The notes under the pieces: generated by a model
Seen by the model: only the letters and a program-made list of their open reading frames with translations
What the model was told of the DNA's origin: nothing
The model's database searches: none
Source of the DNA: Citrobacter koseri ATCC BAA-895
GTDB taxonomy: Bacteria; Pseudomonadota; Gammaproteobacteria; Enterobacterales; Enterobacteriaceae
Assembly: GCF_000018045.1 (NCBI RefSeq)
Contig: NC_009792.1
Coordinates: forward strand, 1,116,001-1,180,000
Reading direction: 5' to 3'
Length of the DNA: 64,000 nt
Program-made: the position numbers and the translations under genes
Shown here: piece after piece, positions 1 through 7,312 of the stretch
Position numbering within the stretch: position 1 is the first letter of the stretch
Layout of the letters: each line of letters begins with the position of its first letter

Positions 1-9
1 CCATTCTGA
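1..9 (+). CDS. kdgR: 3' end of kdgR (last two codons and stop)
   Basis: The first nine bases read Pro-Phe-stop in frame 1, which matches the last residues of KdgR, the IclR-family repressor of pectin and ketodeoxygluconate catabolism. kdgR is also the expected neighbour upstream of yobH and mgrB in enterobacteria. Only the tail is in the window, so the call rests on two residues plus synteny. Confidence 0.55.
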   Translation, partial: PF

Positions 10-35
10 GGTGAGCGCGCCCTGAGCCGTTCAGA

Positions 36-70
36 AGCCAGCCGGTAGAAGATACCTGCTGGCTTTTTTA
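36..70 (+). terminator. Rho-independent terminator after kdgR
   Basis: Arms AGCCAGC (36-42) and GCTGGCT (58-64) can pair and are followed by a T-run. This fits the end of the gene that stops at position 9. Confidence 0.7.
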
Positions 71-118
71 TTGCCCTGAAAAGGGGCGGGAGAGTGGTTT
101 CTCCCGCTAAAAAACGCA

Positions 119-145
119 TTAAAAAGGCATAACCACGTTATGCCT
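119..145 (-). terminator. Rho-independent terminator of yobH
   Basis: On the minus strand the arms AGGCATAA and TTATGCCT flank a 5-base loop and are followed by TTTTT. It lies just beyond the yobH stop codon. Confidence 0.75.
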
Positions 146-179
146 GATATTTATGCAGATGAATGGATGTGATGCCAGA

Positions 180-419
180 TTAGCCGTTATCGACCACCAC
201 GGCGCTTTTTCTGAATACAGGACAGTCTGACAGACCAATGATGCCGCTGTCAGTATGGACATATTGCGCTGTACTGGTGCCGCGAGCGGTCAGATATTGA
301 CATTGCAGACCCAGACCGGCGGCGTTCTCCTTGCTGCCAATCAGAACCCCATAGCCACTGAGCAATAAACCAATCCATACCAGAGCAATCAAAACAATCG
401 CGCGAATGATCAAACGCAT
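180..419 (-). CDS. yobH: YobH, small single-TM protein
   Basis: The 79-residue product closely matches E. coli YobH in length and sequence. It has a hydrophobic N-terminal segment (about residues 4-25) that could be a signal peptide or membrane anchor, then a short domain with two cysteines (in LQCQYL and SDCPVF). An in-frame extension to 554 exists, but the ATG at 419 has a purine-rich ribosome site (AAGAGG) and gives the family length. The function is not known. It is transcribed away from mgrB and has its own terminator. Confidence 0.88.
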   Translation of the reverse strand: MRLIIRAIVLIALVWIGLLLSGYGVLIGSKENAAGLGLQCQYLTARGTSTAQYVHTDSGIIGLSDCPVFRKSAVVVDNG

Positions 420-511
420 TACTACCTCTTTTCTTTTTTTGGTTAGAATAAGGGTAGCCTGAACGCCCACTGAAACAAGTGTATCATTCCTAAAAGTATA
501 TAATGTCGCTC

Positions 512-528
512 CAGTTAGTTCCGGTTTA
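512..528 (+). promoter_or_regulatory. PhoP box upstream of mgrB
   Basis: CAGTTA, five bases, GGTTTA resembles the direct-repeat PhoP box (two GTTTA-like hexamers spaced by five). It lies 50 bp before the mgrB start. A -10-like TAATTT follows at 541. mgrB is a known PhoP target, so position and spacing support the call, although the first half-site is imperfect. Confidence 0.6.
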
Positions 529-577
529 GATAACGCGTGGTAATTTGATGGCATAAGATGTGGATGCGGAGAGCGGA

Positions 578-721
578 GTGAAAAAGTTTCGGTGGGTAAT
601 CCTGATTATTGTTGCGTTGGTATGTCTGCTGCTGTGGGCGCAGGTGTTCAACATAATGTGCGATCAGGATGTACAATTTTTCAACGGAATTTGTGCCATC
701 AATAAATTTATCCCCTGGTGA
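578..721 (+). CDS. mgrB: MgrB, PhoQ feedback inhibitor
   Basis: The 47-residue inner-membrane peptide starts at GTG 578 with AGCGGAG just upstream. It has a short basic N-terminus (KKFRW), one transmembrane segment (about residues 6-24, ending in LLLWAQVFN) and a periplasmic tail with cysteines in IMCDQD and GICAIN that end in the FIPW motif. MgrB binds the sensor kinase PhoQ and dampens PhoP/PhoQ signalling; its loss is a common cause of polymyxin resistance in related bacteria. The gene looks intact. A PhoP box upstream fits the feedback loop. It is too short to be found by length alone, but the match to E. coli MgrB is near complete. Confidence 0.95.
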   Translation: MKKFRWVILIIVALVCLLLWAQVFNIMCDQDVQFFNGICAINKFIPW

Positions 722-795
722 TAGCATTTTTACAACAGTTGATTACCTTCCCGTGTAGCAGTGGTAAAATACGGCGTCTACATTGAGGTGGTAAC

Positions 796-1083
796 ATGAA
801 CGAAGTTCTGAATTCTGGCGTACTGACTTTTACGTCTTTGATTGTATCGGTGGTGGTTCTGATTGTCGGGCTGGTCCTGTGGTTTTTTGTGAACCGGGCA
901 AGTTCAAGAACAAATGAGCAGATTGAGCTGCTTGAAGCGCTGCTGGATCAGCAAAAGCGGCAAAATGCCTTGCTACGCCGTCTGTGCGAAGCTAACGAGC
1001 CTGAAAAAGTCGCTGAGGCCGAGTCTGAAGCGAAACCTCAGGAAGAGGATGACGATATCATCCGTCTGGTCGCTGAACGGTAA
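796..1083 (+). CDS. yebO: YebO, membrane-anchored protein of unknown function
   Basis: The 95-residue protein has one N-terminal transmembrane helix (about residues 14-33, rich in V, L and W), then a charged, probably coiled-coil stretch (EQIELLEALLDQQKRQNALLRRL) and an acidic tail ending DDDIIRLVAER. Sequence and neighbourhood match E. coli YebO. A good ribosome site (GAGGTGG) precedes the ATG. No biochemical function is established. It follows mgrB by 74 bp and ends at a terminator. Confidence 0.9.
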   Translation: MNEVLNSGVLTFTSLIVSVVVLIVGLVLWFFVNRASSRTNEQIELLEALLDQQKRQNALLRRLCEANEPEKVAEAESEAKPQEEDDDIIRLVAER

Positions 1084-1095
1084 CGACAAGCAGAG

Positions 1096-1146
1096 ACAGG
1101 ATGCGCGTCTGCCAGCCATTCCTTCAGGCAGGCCCATCCTGTTTTC
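1096..1146 (+). terminator. Terminator after yebO
   Basis: ACAGGATG (1096-1103) pairs with CATCCTGT (1135-1142), with an inner GTCTGCC/GGCAGGC extension, and is followed by TTTTCATT. It separates yebO from the yobF-cspC unit. Confidence 0.7.
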
Positions 1147-1746
1147 ATTAATGTAACCCTGTGTATACCAGGTCTGTTATTTCATTGATCATTTAATGCT
1201 TTAACTTAATCTCTCCTTAAATATATTTATCCATACGCTAATAATGTGATTATGTCGCTTTTGTGATAGCGATCGTTTTTATTAATAGCGAAACGTTTCT
1301 CTCACTTTTTTTGTGCATTGTCATCATTCTTTCATTATTTTGGTGCACAACCAAAGCACGTATTGGCTATCAGTGAAACGGATGAAAAATGGTCGAATAC
1401 TTCGCATTTTTAAACAATATTGGTTTTTTTGCGTTGTGACAATTTATGCATTACAAAGCATAAAAAGTGATATCTGTTTACCGTATCGATAAGATCAACG
1501 CATGACCTGGAACAACCGAAGTTATTGAGCTATGGTAGAAAAGCCGCTGTACGGGCGTAAGCCTGTCGAAAGGCGCCTGGAGAAGCGAGAATATATCGTC
1601 GGGAACTGTGCCGCATAACTGTGCAGTTGATCTTTGATATCTCTCTGGATTTGTGCGACTGATCGAGACACGTTTAAAAATGGCTTGCCATAATTAACGT
1701 TGTATGTGATAACACGTTTTGGGTTAAACGAGGTACAGTTCTGTTT
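1147..1746 (+). promoter_or_regulatory. Long AT-rich promoter and leader region of yobF-cspC
   Basis: This 600-bp stretch holds no convincing gene. The first half is very AT-rich. The part from about 1500 to 1746 is less AT-rich and probably the transcribed 5' leader of yobF-cspC. A promoter near 1430-1470 (TTGTGAC followed by TACAAA/CATAAA) is possible but not decisive. Cold-shock-family genes often have structured leaders that act in cis. Confidence 0.4.
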
Positions 1747-1890
1747 ATGTGTGGCATTTTCAGTAAAGAAGTCCTGAGTAAACACGTTGACGTTGAATAC
1801 CGCTTCTCTGCCGAACCTTATATTAGTGCCTCAAGCAGTAATGTCTCAGTTTTATCTATGTTATGCCTGCGGGCGAAGAAAACACTCTAA
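1747..1890 (+). CDS. yobF: YobF, heat-induced small protein
   Basis: The 47-residue product begins MCGIFSKEVL and ends LCLRAKKTL, closely matching E. coli YobF. It lies 12 bp upstream of cspC, so the two are probably co-transcribed. In E. coli YobF accumulates after heat shock by a post-transcriptional mechanism; what it does is unknown. The N-terminus contains the only ATG that fits the family length. No transmembrane segment is evident. Confidence 0.9.
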   Translation: MCGIFSKEVLSKHVDVEYRFSAEPYISASSSNVSVLSMLCLRAKKTL

Positions 1891-1902
1891 GGAATTTTGC
1901 AA

Positions 1903-2112
1903 ATGGCAAAGATTAAAGGTCAAGTTAAGTGGTTCAACGAGTCTAAAGGTTTTGGCTTCATTACTCCGGCTGATGGCAGCAAAGATGTGTTCGTACACTT
2001 CTCCGCTATCCAGGGTAACGGCTTCAAAACCCTGGCTGAAGGCCAGAACGTTGAGTTCGAAATTCAGGACGGCCAGAAAGGTCCGGCTGCTGTTAACGTA
2101 ACAGCTATCTGA
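1903..2112 (+). CDS. cspC: Cold-shock-like RNA chaperone CspC
   Basis: The 69-residue protein is a single cold-shock domain with both RNP motifs visible (KGFGFI, about residues 15-20, and VFVHFSA, about 29-35). CspC binds single-stranded RNA, melts structure, and in E. coli affects RpoS and stress mRNAs; it is not itself strongly cold-induced. The ATG at 1903 is preferred over TTG at 1897 because AAGGA sits about ten bases upstream and the length is exact. It is downstream of yobF and followed by a terminator. Confidence 0.97.
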
Positions 2113-2160
2113 TCGACACCACTGATTTGAAGCGCCAAGGCGCATCAACCTCAGATATAA

Positions 2161-2185
2161 AGCCTCGCCAGTGCGGGGCTTTTTA
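2161..2185 (+). terminator. Terminator of yobF-cspC
   Basis: AGCCTCGC, loop CAGT, GCGGGGCT (one G-T pair), then TTTT. It lies 49 bp after the cspC stop. Confidence 0.85.
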
Positions 2186-2331
2186 ATTCAGGTTCCTTCA
2201 AAATATTTCTGAATACACTTCTGTTAGCGCTTTGTTGCAAAGCCGCGATGTTCGTAGCATTGTTTTTCCCGCTTTCCCTCGTCAATTCCCGTTAAATCAA
2301 TCACCTGAAAAACGACCTTGCTGGAGACCAG

Positions 2332-4077
2332 GTGAAAAAGAAAAGCGACGGCGCCGTGCGTAATTTTGCTCCCATCCGTTTTGTACTGCTGTGCGTGGCG
2401 ATTTTGCTGAGCATGGGGTTATTGCTGGGACGCGTGGCGTGGTTACAGATCATCACGCCGACAAATCTGGTTAAACAGGAGGACAGGCGTTCGTTACGTG
2501 AGGTTACCACGGCGTCGCCACGCGGCATGATTACCGACAGAGAAGGGCGTCCGTTAGCCGTTAGCGTGCCGGTCAATGCGGTCTGGGCCGACCCGAAGAC
2601 GATCGTCAGTAAAGGTGGCGTGGGGTATAACCAACGCTGGCAGGCGCTGGCGCAGACGCTGCATCTTTCACTGGCTACGCTGGCTGAGCGGGTAAACAGC
2701 AATCCTACCGGGCGGTTTATCTATCTGGCGCGCCAGATTTCGCCGCAGCAGGCCGAATGGATCGATAAGCTCAATCTTCCTGGCATTAACCTGCGTGAAG
2801 AGTCCCGGCGTTTTTATCCGGCAGGGCATGTGGCAGCCAACCTGATTGGCTTTACCAACATTGACGGGCAGGGGATTGAGGGGATTGAGAAAAGTTTTAA
2901 TGCCCAACTGACGGGGAAACCCGGTTCCCGCCTTGTTCGCAAAGATAAGTTTGGTCATGTTATCGAGAACATAACCGAAACAAATCCTGTGCCAGCGCAT
3001 GAGCTTCAGCTCAGTATTGATGAACGTCTACAGACAGTGACGGAGGATGCGCTGGATAACGCCGTCACCTGGAACAAAGCGGAGTCCGGCGCGGCGGTAC
3101 TGGTCAACATCGCGACGGGGGAAATTCTGTCGATGGCAAGCTTCCCGGACTTTAATCCGAATAACCGGGAAGGCGCCGTGCTGGATGATTTTCGCAACCG
3201 TGCCATCAGCGATACCTTTGAACCGGGTTCCACGGTCAAGCCGCTGGTGATCATGACGGCGCTTCAGCAGGGCATTGTCCAGCCCGACAGCGTGATTGAT
3301 ACGCATCCGTTTAATCTTGACGGCCACCGGATTCGTGACGTGGGGTATTACCCGGAGCTGAGTTTGACCGGAATCCTGCAAAAATCGAGTGATACCGGCG
3401 TGTCGCGTCTCTCGCTCGCTATGCCGGTTCAACGACTGCTGGATACGTATAAAGGCTTTGGCTTTGGGCAGTCTACGGGACTGGGGCTCACCGGGGAGAG
3501 CAGCGGCTTACTGCCGCAGCGTCGTTACTGGAGCGATCTGGATCGGGCGACGTTTGCCTTCGGGTACGGTCTGATGGTGACGCCGCTCCAGCTGGCGCAC
3601 GTATATGCCACCATCGGCAGTTTTGGTATCTACCGACCGCTTTCCATTACGCGTATTGATCCGCCCGTTGTGGGGACGCGTGTGATGCCCGCCGAACTGG
3701 TGCATCAGGTTGAGCATATGATGGAGAGCGTCGCGCTCCCCGGCGGGGGAGGAACCAAAGCCGCAGTCAGAGATTATCGCGTGGCGGTAAAAACCGGTAC
3801 GGCGAAGAAAATCGGCGATGACGGTAAGTATGTCGATAAATACGTGGCCTATACGGCGGGCGTGGCTCCGGCCAGCGATCCGCAGTTTGCGCTGGTGGTT
3901 GTGATTAACAATCCGCAAAACGGCTCTTACTATGGCGGCGCGGTGTCGGCGCCGGTGTTCAGCCAGATTATGGGCGATGTTCTGCGCCTGGAAAACGTTA
4001 AACCGGACGGTATGCCCGCCGACTCCGACCACCTGTTAGTGATGCACGGCAACCGCCTGTCGTCCCCCTCGCTGTAA
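2332..4077 (+). CDS. Second PBP3-type peptidoglycan transpeptidase (FtsI paralogue, PBP3SAL-like)
   Basis: The 581-residue class B penicillin-binding protein closely resembles FtsI. It has an N-terminal transmembrane helix (about residues 16-38), a dimerisation domain (about 60-210) and a transpeptidase domain (about 250-550). Active-site motifs are S300-T-V-K303, S352-S-D354 in the SxN position, and K487-T-G489. The true ftsI normally sits in the dcw cluster, so this is an extra copy. In Salmonella a paralogue at this position (PBP3SAL) supports division in acid and replaces PBP3 there. The start is GTG 2332 with GGAGACC upstream. The Asn-to-Asp change in the second motif is unusual compared with FtsI (SSN). 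No other division genes are nearby. Confidence 0.88.
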   Translation: MKKKSDGAVRNFAPIRFVLLCVAILLSMGLLLGRVAWLQIITPTNLVKQEDRRSLREVTTASPRGMITDREGRPLAVSVPVNAVWADPKTIVSKGGVGYNQRWQALAQTLHLSLATLAERVNSNPTGRFIYLARQISPQQAEWIDKLNLPGINLREESRRFYPAGHVAANLIGFTNIDGQGIEGIEKSFNAQLTGKPGSRLVRKDKFGHVIENITETNPVPAHELQLSIDERLQTVTEDALDNAVTWNKAESGAAVLVNIATGEILSMASFPDFNPNNREGAVLDDFRNRAISDTFEPGSTVKPLVIMTALQQGIVQPDSVIDTHPFNLDGHRIRDVGYYPELSLTGILQKSSDTGVSRLSLAMPVQRLLDTYKGFGFGQSTGLGLTGESSGLLPQRRYWSDLDRATFAFGYGLMVTPLQLAHVYATIGSFGIYRPLSITRIDPPVVGTRVMPAELVHQVEHMMESVALPGGGGTKAAVRDYRVAVKTGTAKKIGDDGKYVDKYVAYTAGVAPASDPQFALVVVINNPQNGSYYGGAVSAPVFSQIMGDVLRLENVKPDGMPADSDHLLVMHGNRLSSPSL

Positions 4078-4140
4078 GTTATTTTCCCAGGGCGCAATTC
4101 GCGTTACACTTGCGCCCTAAAATTACCGGCCGGAGTTGTC

Positions 4141-4950
4141 ATGTCGTTTTCTTGTCCCCTTTGTCATCAGCCACTTGCGCAGGTGAAAAACAGTTTTATC
4201 TGCCCACAACGGCATCAGTTTGATGTGGCGAAAGAGGGATACGTCAACCTGTTGCCCGTGCAGCATAAACGGTCACGGGACCCGGGCGACAGCGCCGAAA
4301 TGATGCAGGCGCGTCGGGCATTCCTTGATGCCGGGCATTATCAGCCGTTGCGCGATGCCATCGTCAGGATACTTGCCGAACGGCTGGACGAGAATGCAAC
4401 GTCGATTCTGGATATCGGCTGCGGTGAAGGGTATTACACACATGCCTTCGCCGAAACGCTGGCGTCAGGCACCACATTTGGTCTGGATGTCGCGAAAGTC
4501 GCCATTAAAGCGGCGGCGAAACGTTATCCGCAGGTGACGTTTTGTGTGGCGTCAAGCCATCGTCTGCCTTTCGCCGACGCGTCTATGGATGCGATTGTCA
4601 GGATTTATGCCCCCTGTAAGGCTGAAGAGTTAGCGCGAGTGGTAAAACCGGGTGGTTGGGTAATCACCGCTACGCCGGGGCCGCGCCATCTGATGGCGCT
4701 AAAAGGGCTGATCTATGATGAAGTGCGCTTACATGCCCCGCATACTGAGCAGCTTGAAGGGTTTACGTTGCAGCAAAGCATGGCGTTAGGGTATGAGATG
4801 CGGTTGCGCGGTAATGAGGCCGTTGCGTTGCTCCAGATGACGCCTTTCGCCTGGCGTGCAAAACCTGACGTATGGGAGCGGCTGGCGGCTTGCCAGCAGT
4901 TTGATTGCCAGACGGATTTCAGCCTTCACATCTGGCAACGTGAGCGTTAA
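4141..4950 (+). CDS. rlmA: 23S rRNA (guanine-745-N1)-methyltransferase RlmA
   Basis: The 269-residue enzyme methylates N1 of G745 in 23S rRNA using S-adenosylmethionine. An N-terminal zinc finger is visible (cysteines in SCPLCHQ and FICPQRHQF, residues 5-25). The SAM-binding motif ILDIGCGEGYYT is near residues 90-101. Length and sequence fit RlmA I of Gram-negative bacteria. The stop overlaps the convergent mntP stop by four bases. Confidence 0.95.
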   Translation: MSFSCPLCHQPLAQVKNSFICPQRHQFDVAKEGYVNLLPVQHKRSRDPGDSAEMMQARRAFLDAGHYQPLRDAIVRILAERLDENATSILDIGCGEGYYTHAFAETLASGTTFGLDVAKVAIKAAAKRYPQVTFCVASSHRLPFADASMDAIVRIYAPCKAEELARVVKPGGWVITATPGPRHLMALKGLIYDEVRLHAPHTEQLEGFTLQQSMALGYEMRLRGNEAVALLQMTPFAWRAKPDVWERLAACQQFDCQTDFSLHIWQRER

Positions 4951-5513
4951 CCGTGGAAGTGTGTCCAGAGGATCTGGGCGCCGATACCGATAAGTACAGC
5001 CCCGCCAAGAATTTCCGCCCGTTTGCCGAGCAGCGGGCCGATAAAGCGCCCCACCATGATGCCCAGCGTGGACATGATTAACGTGGCACAGCCGATAGCC
5101 AGCGCGGTCGCAATAATGTTCACCTGCAAGAATGCCAGACCGACGCCAACGGCCATTGCATCCAGGCTGGTGGCGATAGCGGTAGTGACCAGCAGCCAAA
5201 AACTGTGGCGGCGTAACGGCTCGTCATCTTCGTCATTACCGCCACGAACGCCTTCGATAATCATACGAATCCCCAGAAACACCAGCAGGATGAACGCAAC
5301 CCAGTGATTCCATTCCAGCACGAATTTGCTGGCCAGCATACCCAGCCCCCAGCCGATCAGCGGGGTGAGCGTTTCAACCGCGCCGAAAATAAGGCCGGTG
5401 CGCAGGGCTTCGGAGAATTTAGGTTTGTGTAGCGTGGCGCCTTTACCAATCGATGCCGCGAAAGCATCCATTGACATGCCGAAAGCGAGAAGAACAGTTG
5501 CGGTGATATTCAT
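4947..5513 (-). CDS. mntP: Manganese efflux pump MntP
   Basis: The 188-residue inner-membrane protein has six predicted transmembrane helices. The two repeat halves each carry an acidic motif, FGMSMDAFAAS (about residues 11-21) and ATSLDAMAVG (about 113-122), as in MntP. It exports Mn2+ and protects against manganese excess. It has a long 5' leader with a yybP-ykoY aptamer and upstream MntR boxes, so both transcription and translation should respond to manganese. Confidence 0.96.
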   Translation of the reverse strand: MNITATVLLAFGMSMDAFAASIGKGATLHKPKFSEALRTGLIFGAVETLTPLIGWGLGMLASKFVLEWNHWVAFILLVFLGIRMIIEGVRGGNDEDDEPLRRHSFWLLVTTAIATSLDAMAVGVGLAFLQVNIIATALAIGCATLIMSTLGIMVGRFIGPLLGKRAEILGGAVLIGIGAQILWTHFHG

Positions 5514-5613
5514 AACAGCGTCCTGACCGGGGTTCCATAAAACACATCACTGCCCCCAGCGAACATGCATACCCGAACATGGCGTTCATAAGCTATGCAT
5601 AGCAGTTGATGTG

Positions 5614-5728
5614 CATATGGTCTCGCCTGACTGAAAATAGAGTGATATCAGTCCGTACGCGCCACGTTTTTCAACGAGTATGTTGACACGTACATTTCCT
5701 GAGTCTGGAAATCGGCTACTCCCCAAAT
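5614..5728 (-). promoter_or_regulatory. yybP-ykoY manganese riboswitch in the mntP leader
   Basis: Read on the minus strand, the leader contains GGGGAGTAGCC, then a stem, CGTGTCAACATACTCG, AACGTGGCGCG, a further stem-loop and GGCGAGACCATATGC. These are the conserved segments of the yybP-ykoY aptamer found in the E. coli mntP leader. About 100 bases separate the aptamer from the start codon and would form the expression platform controlling ribosome access. Confidence 0.9.
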
Positions 5729-5796
5729 GACGGCGCAACATTAACATATTTTGAGAATATAAAACAACAATGGAGAAATATTATTTGACTTCTAAT

Positions 5797-5811
5797 TGAA
5801 AACGATTTTCA
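5797..5811. promoter_or_regulatory. Possible Fur-type box upstream of mntP
   Basis: TGAAAACGATTTTCA is near-palindromic and resembles a 7-1-7 Fur site. It lies in an AT-rich stretch, so chance is possible. Confidence 0.35.
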
Positions 5812-5864
5812 TTTAGATTTAATTATCAATAAAACGTTAAAATAAATAACAAATCAGGCGGGAT

Positions 5865-5886
5865 GAATATAGCCTTAGCTATGTTT
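5865..5886. promoter_or_regulatory. MntR box 1 upstream of mntP
   Basis: The 22-bp site has the inverted core ATAGC...GCTAT and ends in GTTT. It agrees at most positions with the E. coli MntR operator (ACATAGC and GCTATGT half-sites). It lies about 100 bp upstream of the likely mntP promoter, consistent with activation of mntP by Mn-bound MntR. Confidence 0.75.
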
Positions 5887-5907
5887 TTTTGATCGCGAAT
5901 ATACTTA

Positions 5908-5929
5908 AAACATAGTTCAGGCTATATCT
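5908..5929. promoter_or_regulatory. MntR box 2 upstream of mntP
   Basis: AAACATAG at the left and GGCTATAT at the right match the MntR operator. The site is 43 bp from box 1 (four helical turns), so both would lie on the same DNA face. It ends just after the yobD stop codon. Confidence 0.72.
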
Positions 5930-5934
5930 GTAAC

Positions 5935-6393
5935 TCATTGAGATGAAACAAGAAGCTTATATATTCTTTCCAGATCGTCGATATTTCGTACGCGAATAAG
6001 CAGGCGCCGTTGTTCTAATTGCATCACCAGTACGCCATCTTCCGATAAATTCATCTCTTTAATACGGTTATATTCTATCCAGACATTGGCGAAGAAAAAA
6101 CCTTTCTGTTTGAAGATGATCCTGGGGGCGCGAACCCAAAAAATATAAAACCCCATCAGCGCCAGTGCACATAATAACCATGTGGTAATTTGCGCGCCGT
6201 GACTGGTAACGTTGTTGTAGATAAGAATGGCGACCAGGCCGACGAAGATAACGCTATCAACACGACCACGACGCAGCAGAGGCACTGCAAGCAGAGTGGG
6301 GCCGTTACGGCGGGGCATGATGAACTGATCGTAAATGGCGTAAGCCAGTAACGCGACAATAAAAAGAACCAGCACCAGGTCCGTGACAGTCAT
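5935..6393 (-). CDS. yobD: YobD, DUF986 inner-membrane protein
   Basis: The 152-residue product matches E. coli YobD. It has three hydrophobic segments (about residues 2-22, 45-62 and 68-86) and a C-terminal soluble domain with basic residues and the segment MQLEQRRLLIRVRNIDDLERIY. An in-frame extension upstream to 6504 is rejected because it runs into the manZ terminator, while the ATG at 6393 has TGGAGGA upstream. Function is unknown; it follows manXYZ in the same direction but behind a terminator. Confidence 0.9.
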   Translation of the reverse strand: MTVTDLVLVLFIVALLAYAIYDQFIMPRRNGPTLLAVPLLRRGRVDSVIFVGLVAILIYNNVTSHGAQITTWLLCALALMGFYIFWVRAPRIIFKQKGFFFANVWIEYNRIKEMNLSEDGVLVMQLEQRRLLIRVRNIDDLERIYKLLVSSQ

Positions 6394-6406
6394 TAATCCT
6401 CCAGAT

Positions 6407-6434
6407 AAAAAAACCGGGGCCAAAGGGCCCCGGT
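6407..6434 (-). terminator. Terminator of manXYZ
   Basis: On the minus strand ACCGGGGCCC, loop TTT, GGCCCCGGT is followed by seven T. It lies between manZ and yobD. Confidence 0.88.
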
Positions 6435-6448
6435 AGTGTACAACAGAA

Positions 6449-7309
6449 TTACAGACCCAGCAGGCCGCAAGCGTAACCGGCGATACCGATGACGAAGAAG
6501 CCAACGATGATCCACAGCGGGTTTACTTTCTTACGCAACAGCCACATACAGGCGAAGGTCAGCAGCAGCGGAACCAGACCCGGCATCAACTGATCGAGAA
6601 TGGTCTGCACGGTGGTGACGTTTTCTTTACCCGTCTGGTCAGTGATGCGTGATACCACCAGCGGAATATTGACGTGCGTCCACTTGTTAACCAGCGCCCC
6701 CATGACAAACAGGCCGAGGATTGACGCCCCCTCAGTCAGTTTTTGCAGGAAGCCGCCGCCCATATCCTTAACGATATCGACGCCTTTACGGTAGCCGTAA
6801 GCCACGCCGTAGTAACGGGTCGCCAGACGCACCAGGTTAAACAGAATGAAGAACAGCAACGGTCCCAGCAGGCTGCCGCTCATCGCGATACCCGCGCCCA
6901 GCGCGGCGAATACCGGACGAACCGTACCCCAGAAGATCGGGTCGCCCACGCCTGCCAGCGGCCCCATCAGACCAACTTTGATACCGTTGATGGCACCATC
7001 GTCGATCTCCGCGCCGTTGGCGCGCTGTTCTTCCATCGCCAGCGTAACGCCCAGTACCGGAGCGGCAACGTAAGGATGGGTGTTGAAGAACTCCAGGTGA
7101 CGTCTGATCGCCTGTTTACGCGCGTCGTTGTTTTCCGGGTACAGGCGTTTGATCGCCGGCACCATGGAGAAGCAGAAGCCCAGCGCCTGCATACGTTCGA
7201 AGTTCCATGACCCCTGGAACAGGTTAGAACGGATGAACACGCCACGAATATCACTCGGAGTGAGTTTTTTCTCAGTGGTAGTTTTAGTCATATCAACCAT
7301 TTCGTTCAC
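6449..7309 (-). CDS. manZ: Mannose PTS membrane component IID
   Basis: The 286-residue EIID subunit forms the sugar channel of the mannose/glucosamine phosphotransferase system with ManY. It begins with a cytoplasmic region (SDIRGVFIRSNLFQGSWNFERMQ, shown here in part) and has a conserved GPLAGVGDPIFWGT segment near residue 118. It ends in two hydrophobic helices (LLLTFACMWLL and IIVGFFVIGIAGYACGLLGL). It is the last gene of manXYZ, three bases after manY. The ManYZ pair is also a phage lambda DNA entry factor and a bacteriocin target in E. coli. Confidence 0.97.
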   Translation of the reverse strand: MNEMVDMTKTTTEKKLTPSDIRGVFIRSNLFQGSWNFERMQALGFCFSMVPAIKRLYPENNDARKQAIRRHLEFFNTHPYVAAPVLGVTLAMEEQRANGAEIDDGAINGIKVGLMGPLAGVGDPIFWGTVRPVFAALGAGIAMSGSLLGPLLFFILFNLVRLATRYYGVAYGYRKGVDIVKDMGGGFLQKLTEGASILGLFVMGALVNKWTHVNIPLVVSRITDQTGKENVTTVQTILDQLMPGLVPLLLTFACMWLLRKKVNPLWIIVGFFVIGIAGYACGLLGL

Positions 7310-7312
7310 CTG

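Noticed and set aside
180..554. 124-residue version of yobH starting at 554
   Set aside because: The extra N-terminus crosses the mgrB promoter and PhoP box and is not in the family; the start at 419 fits length and ribosome site.
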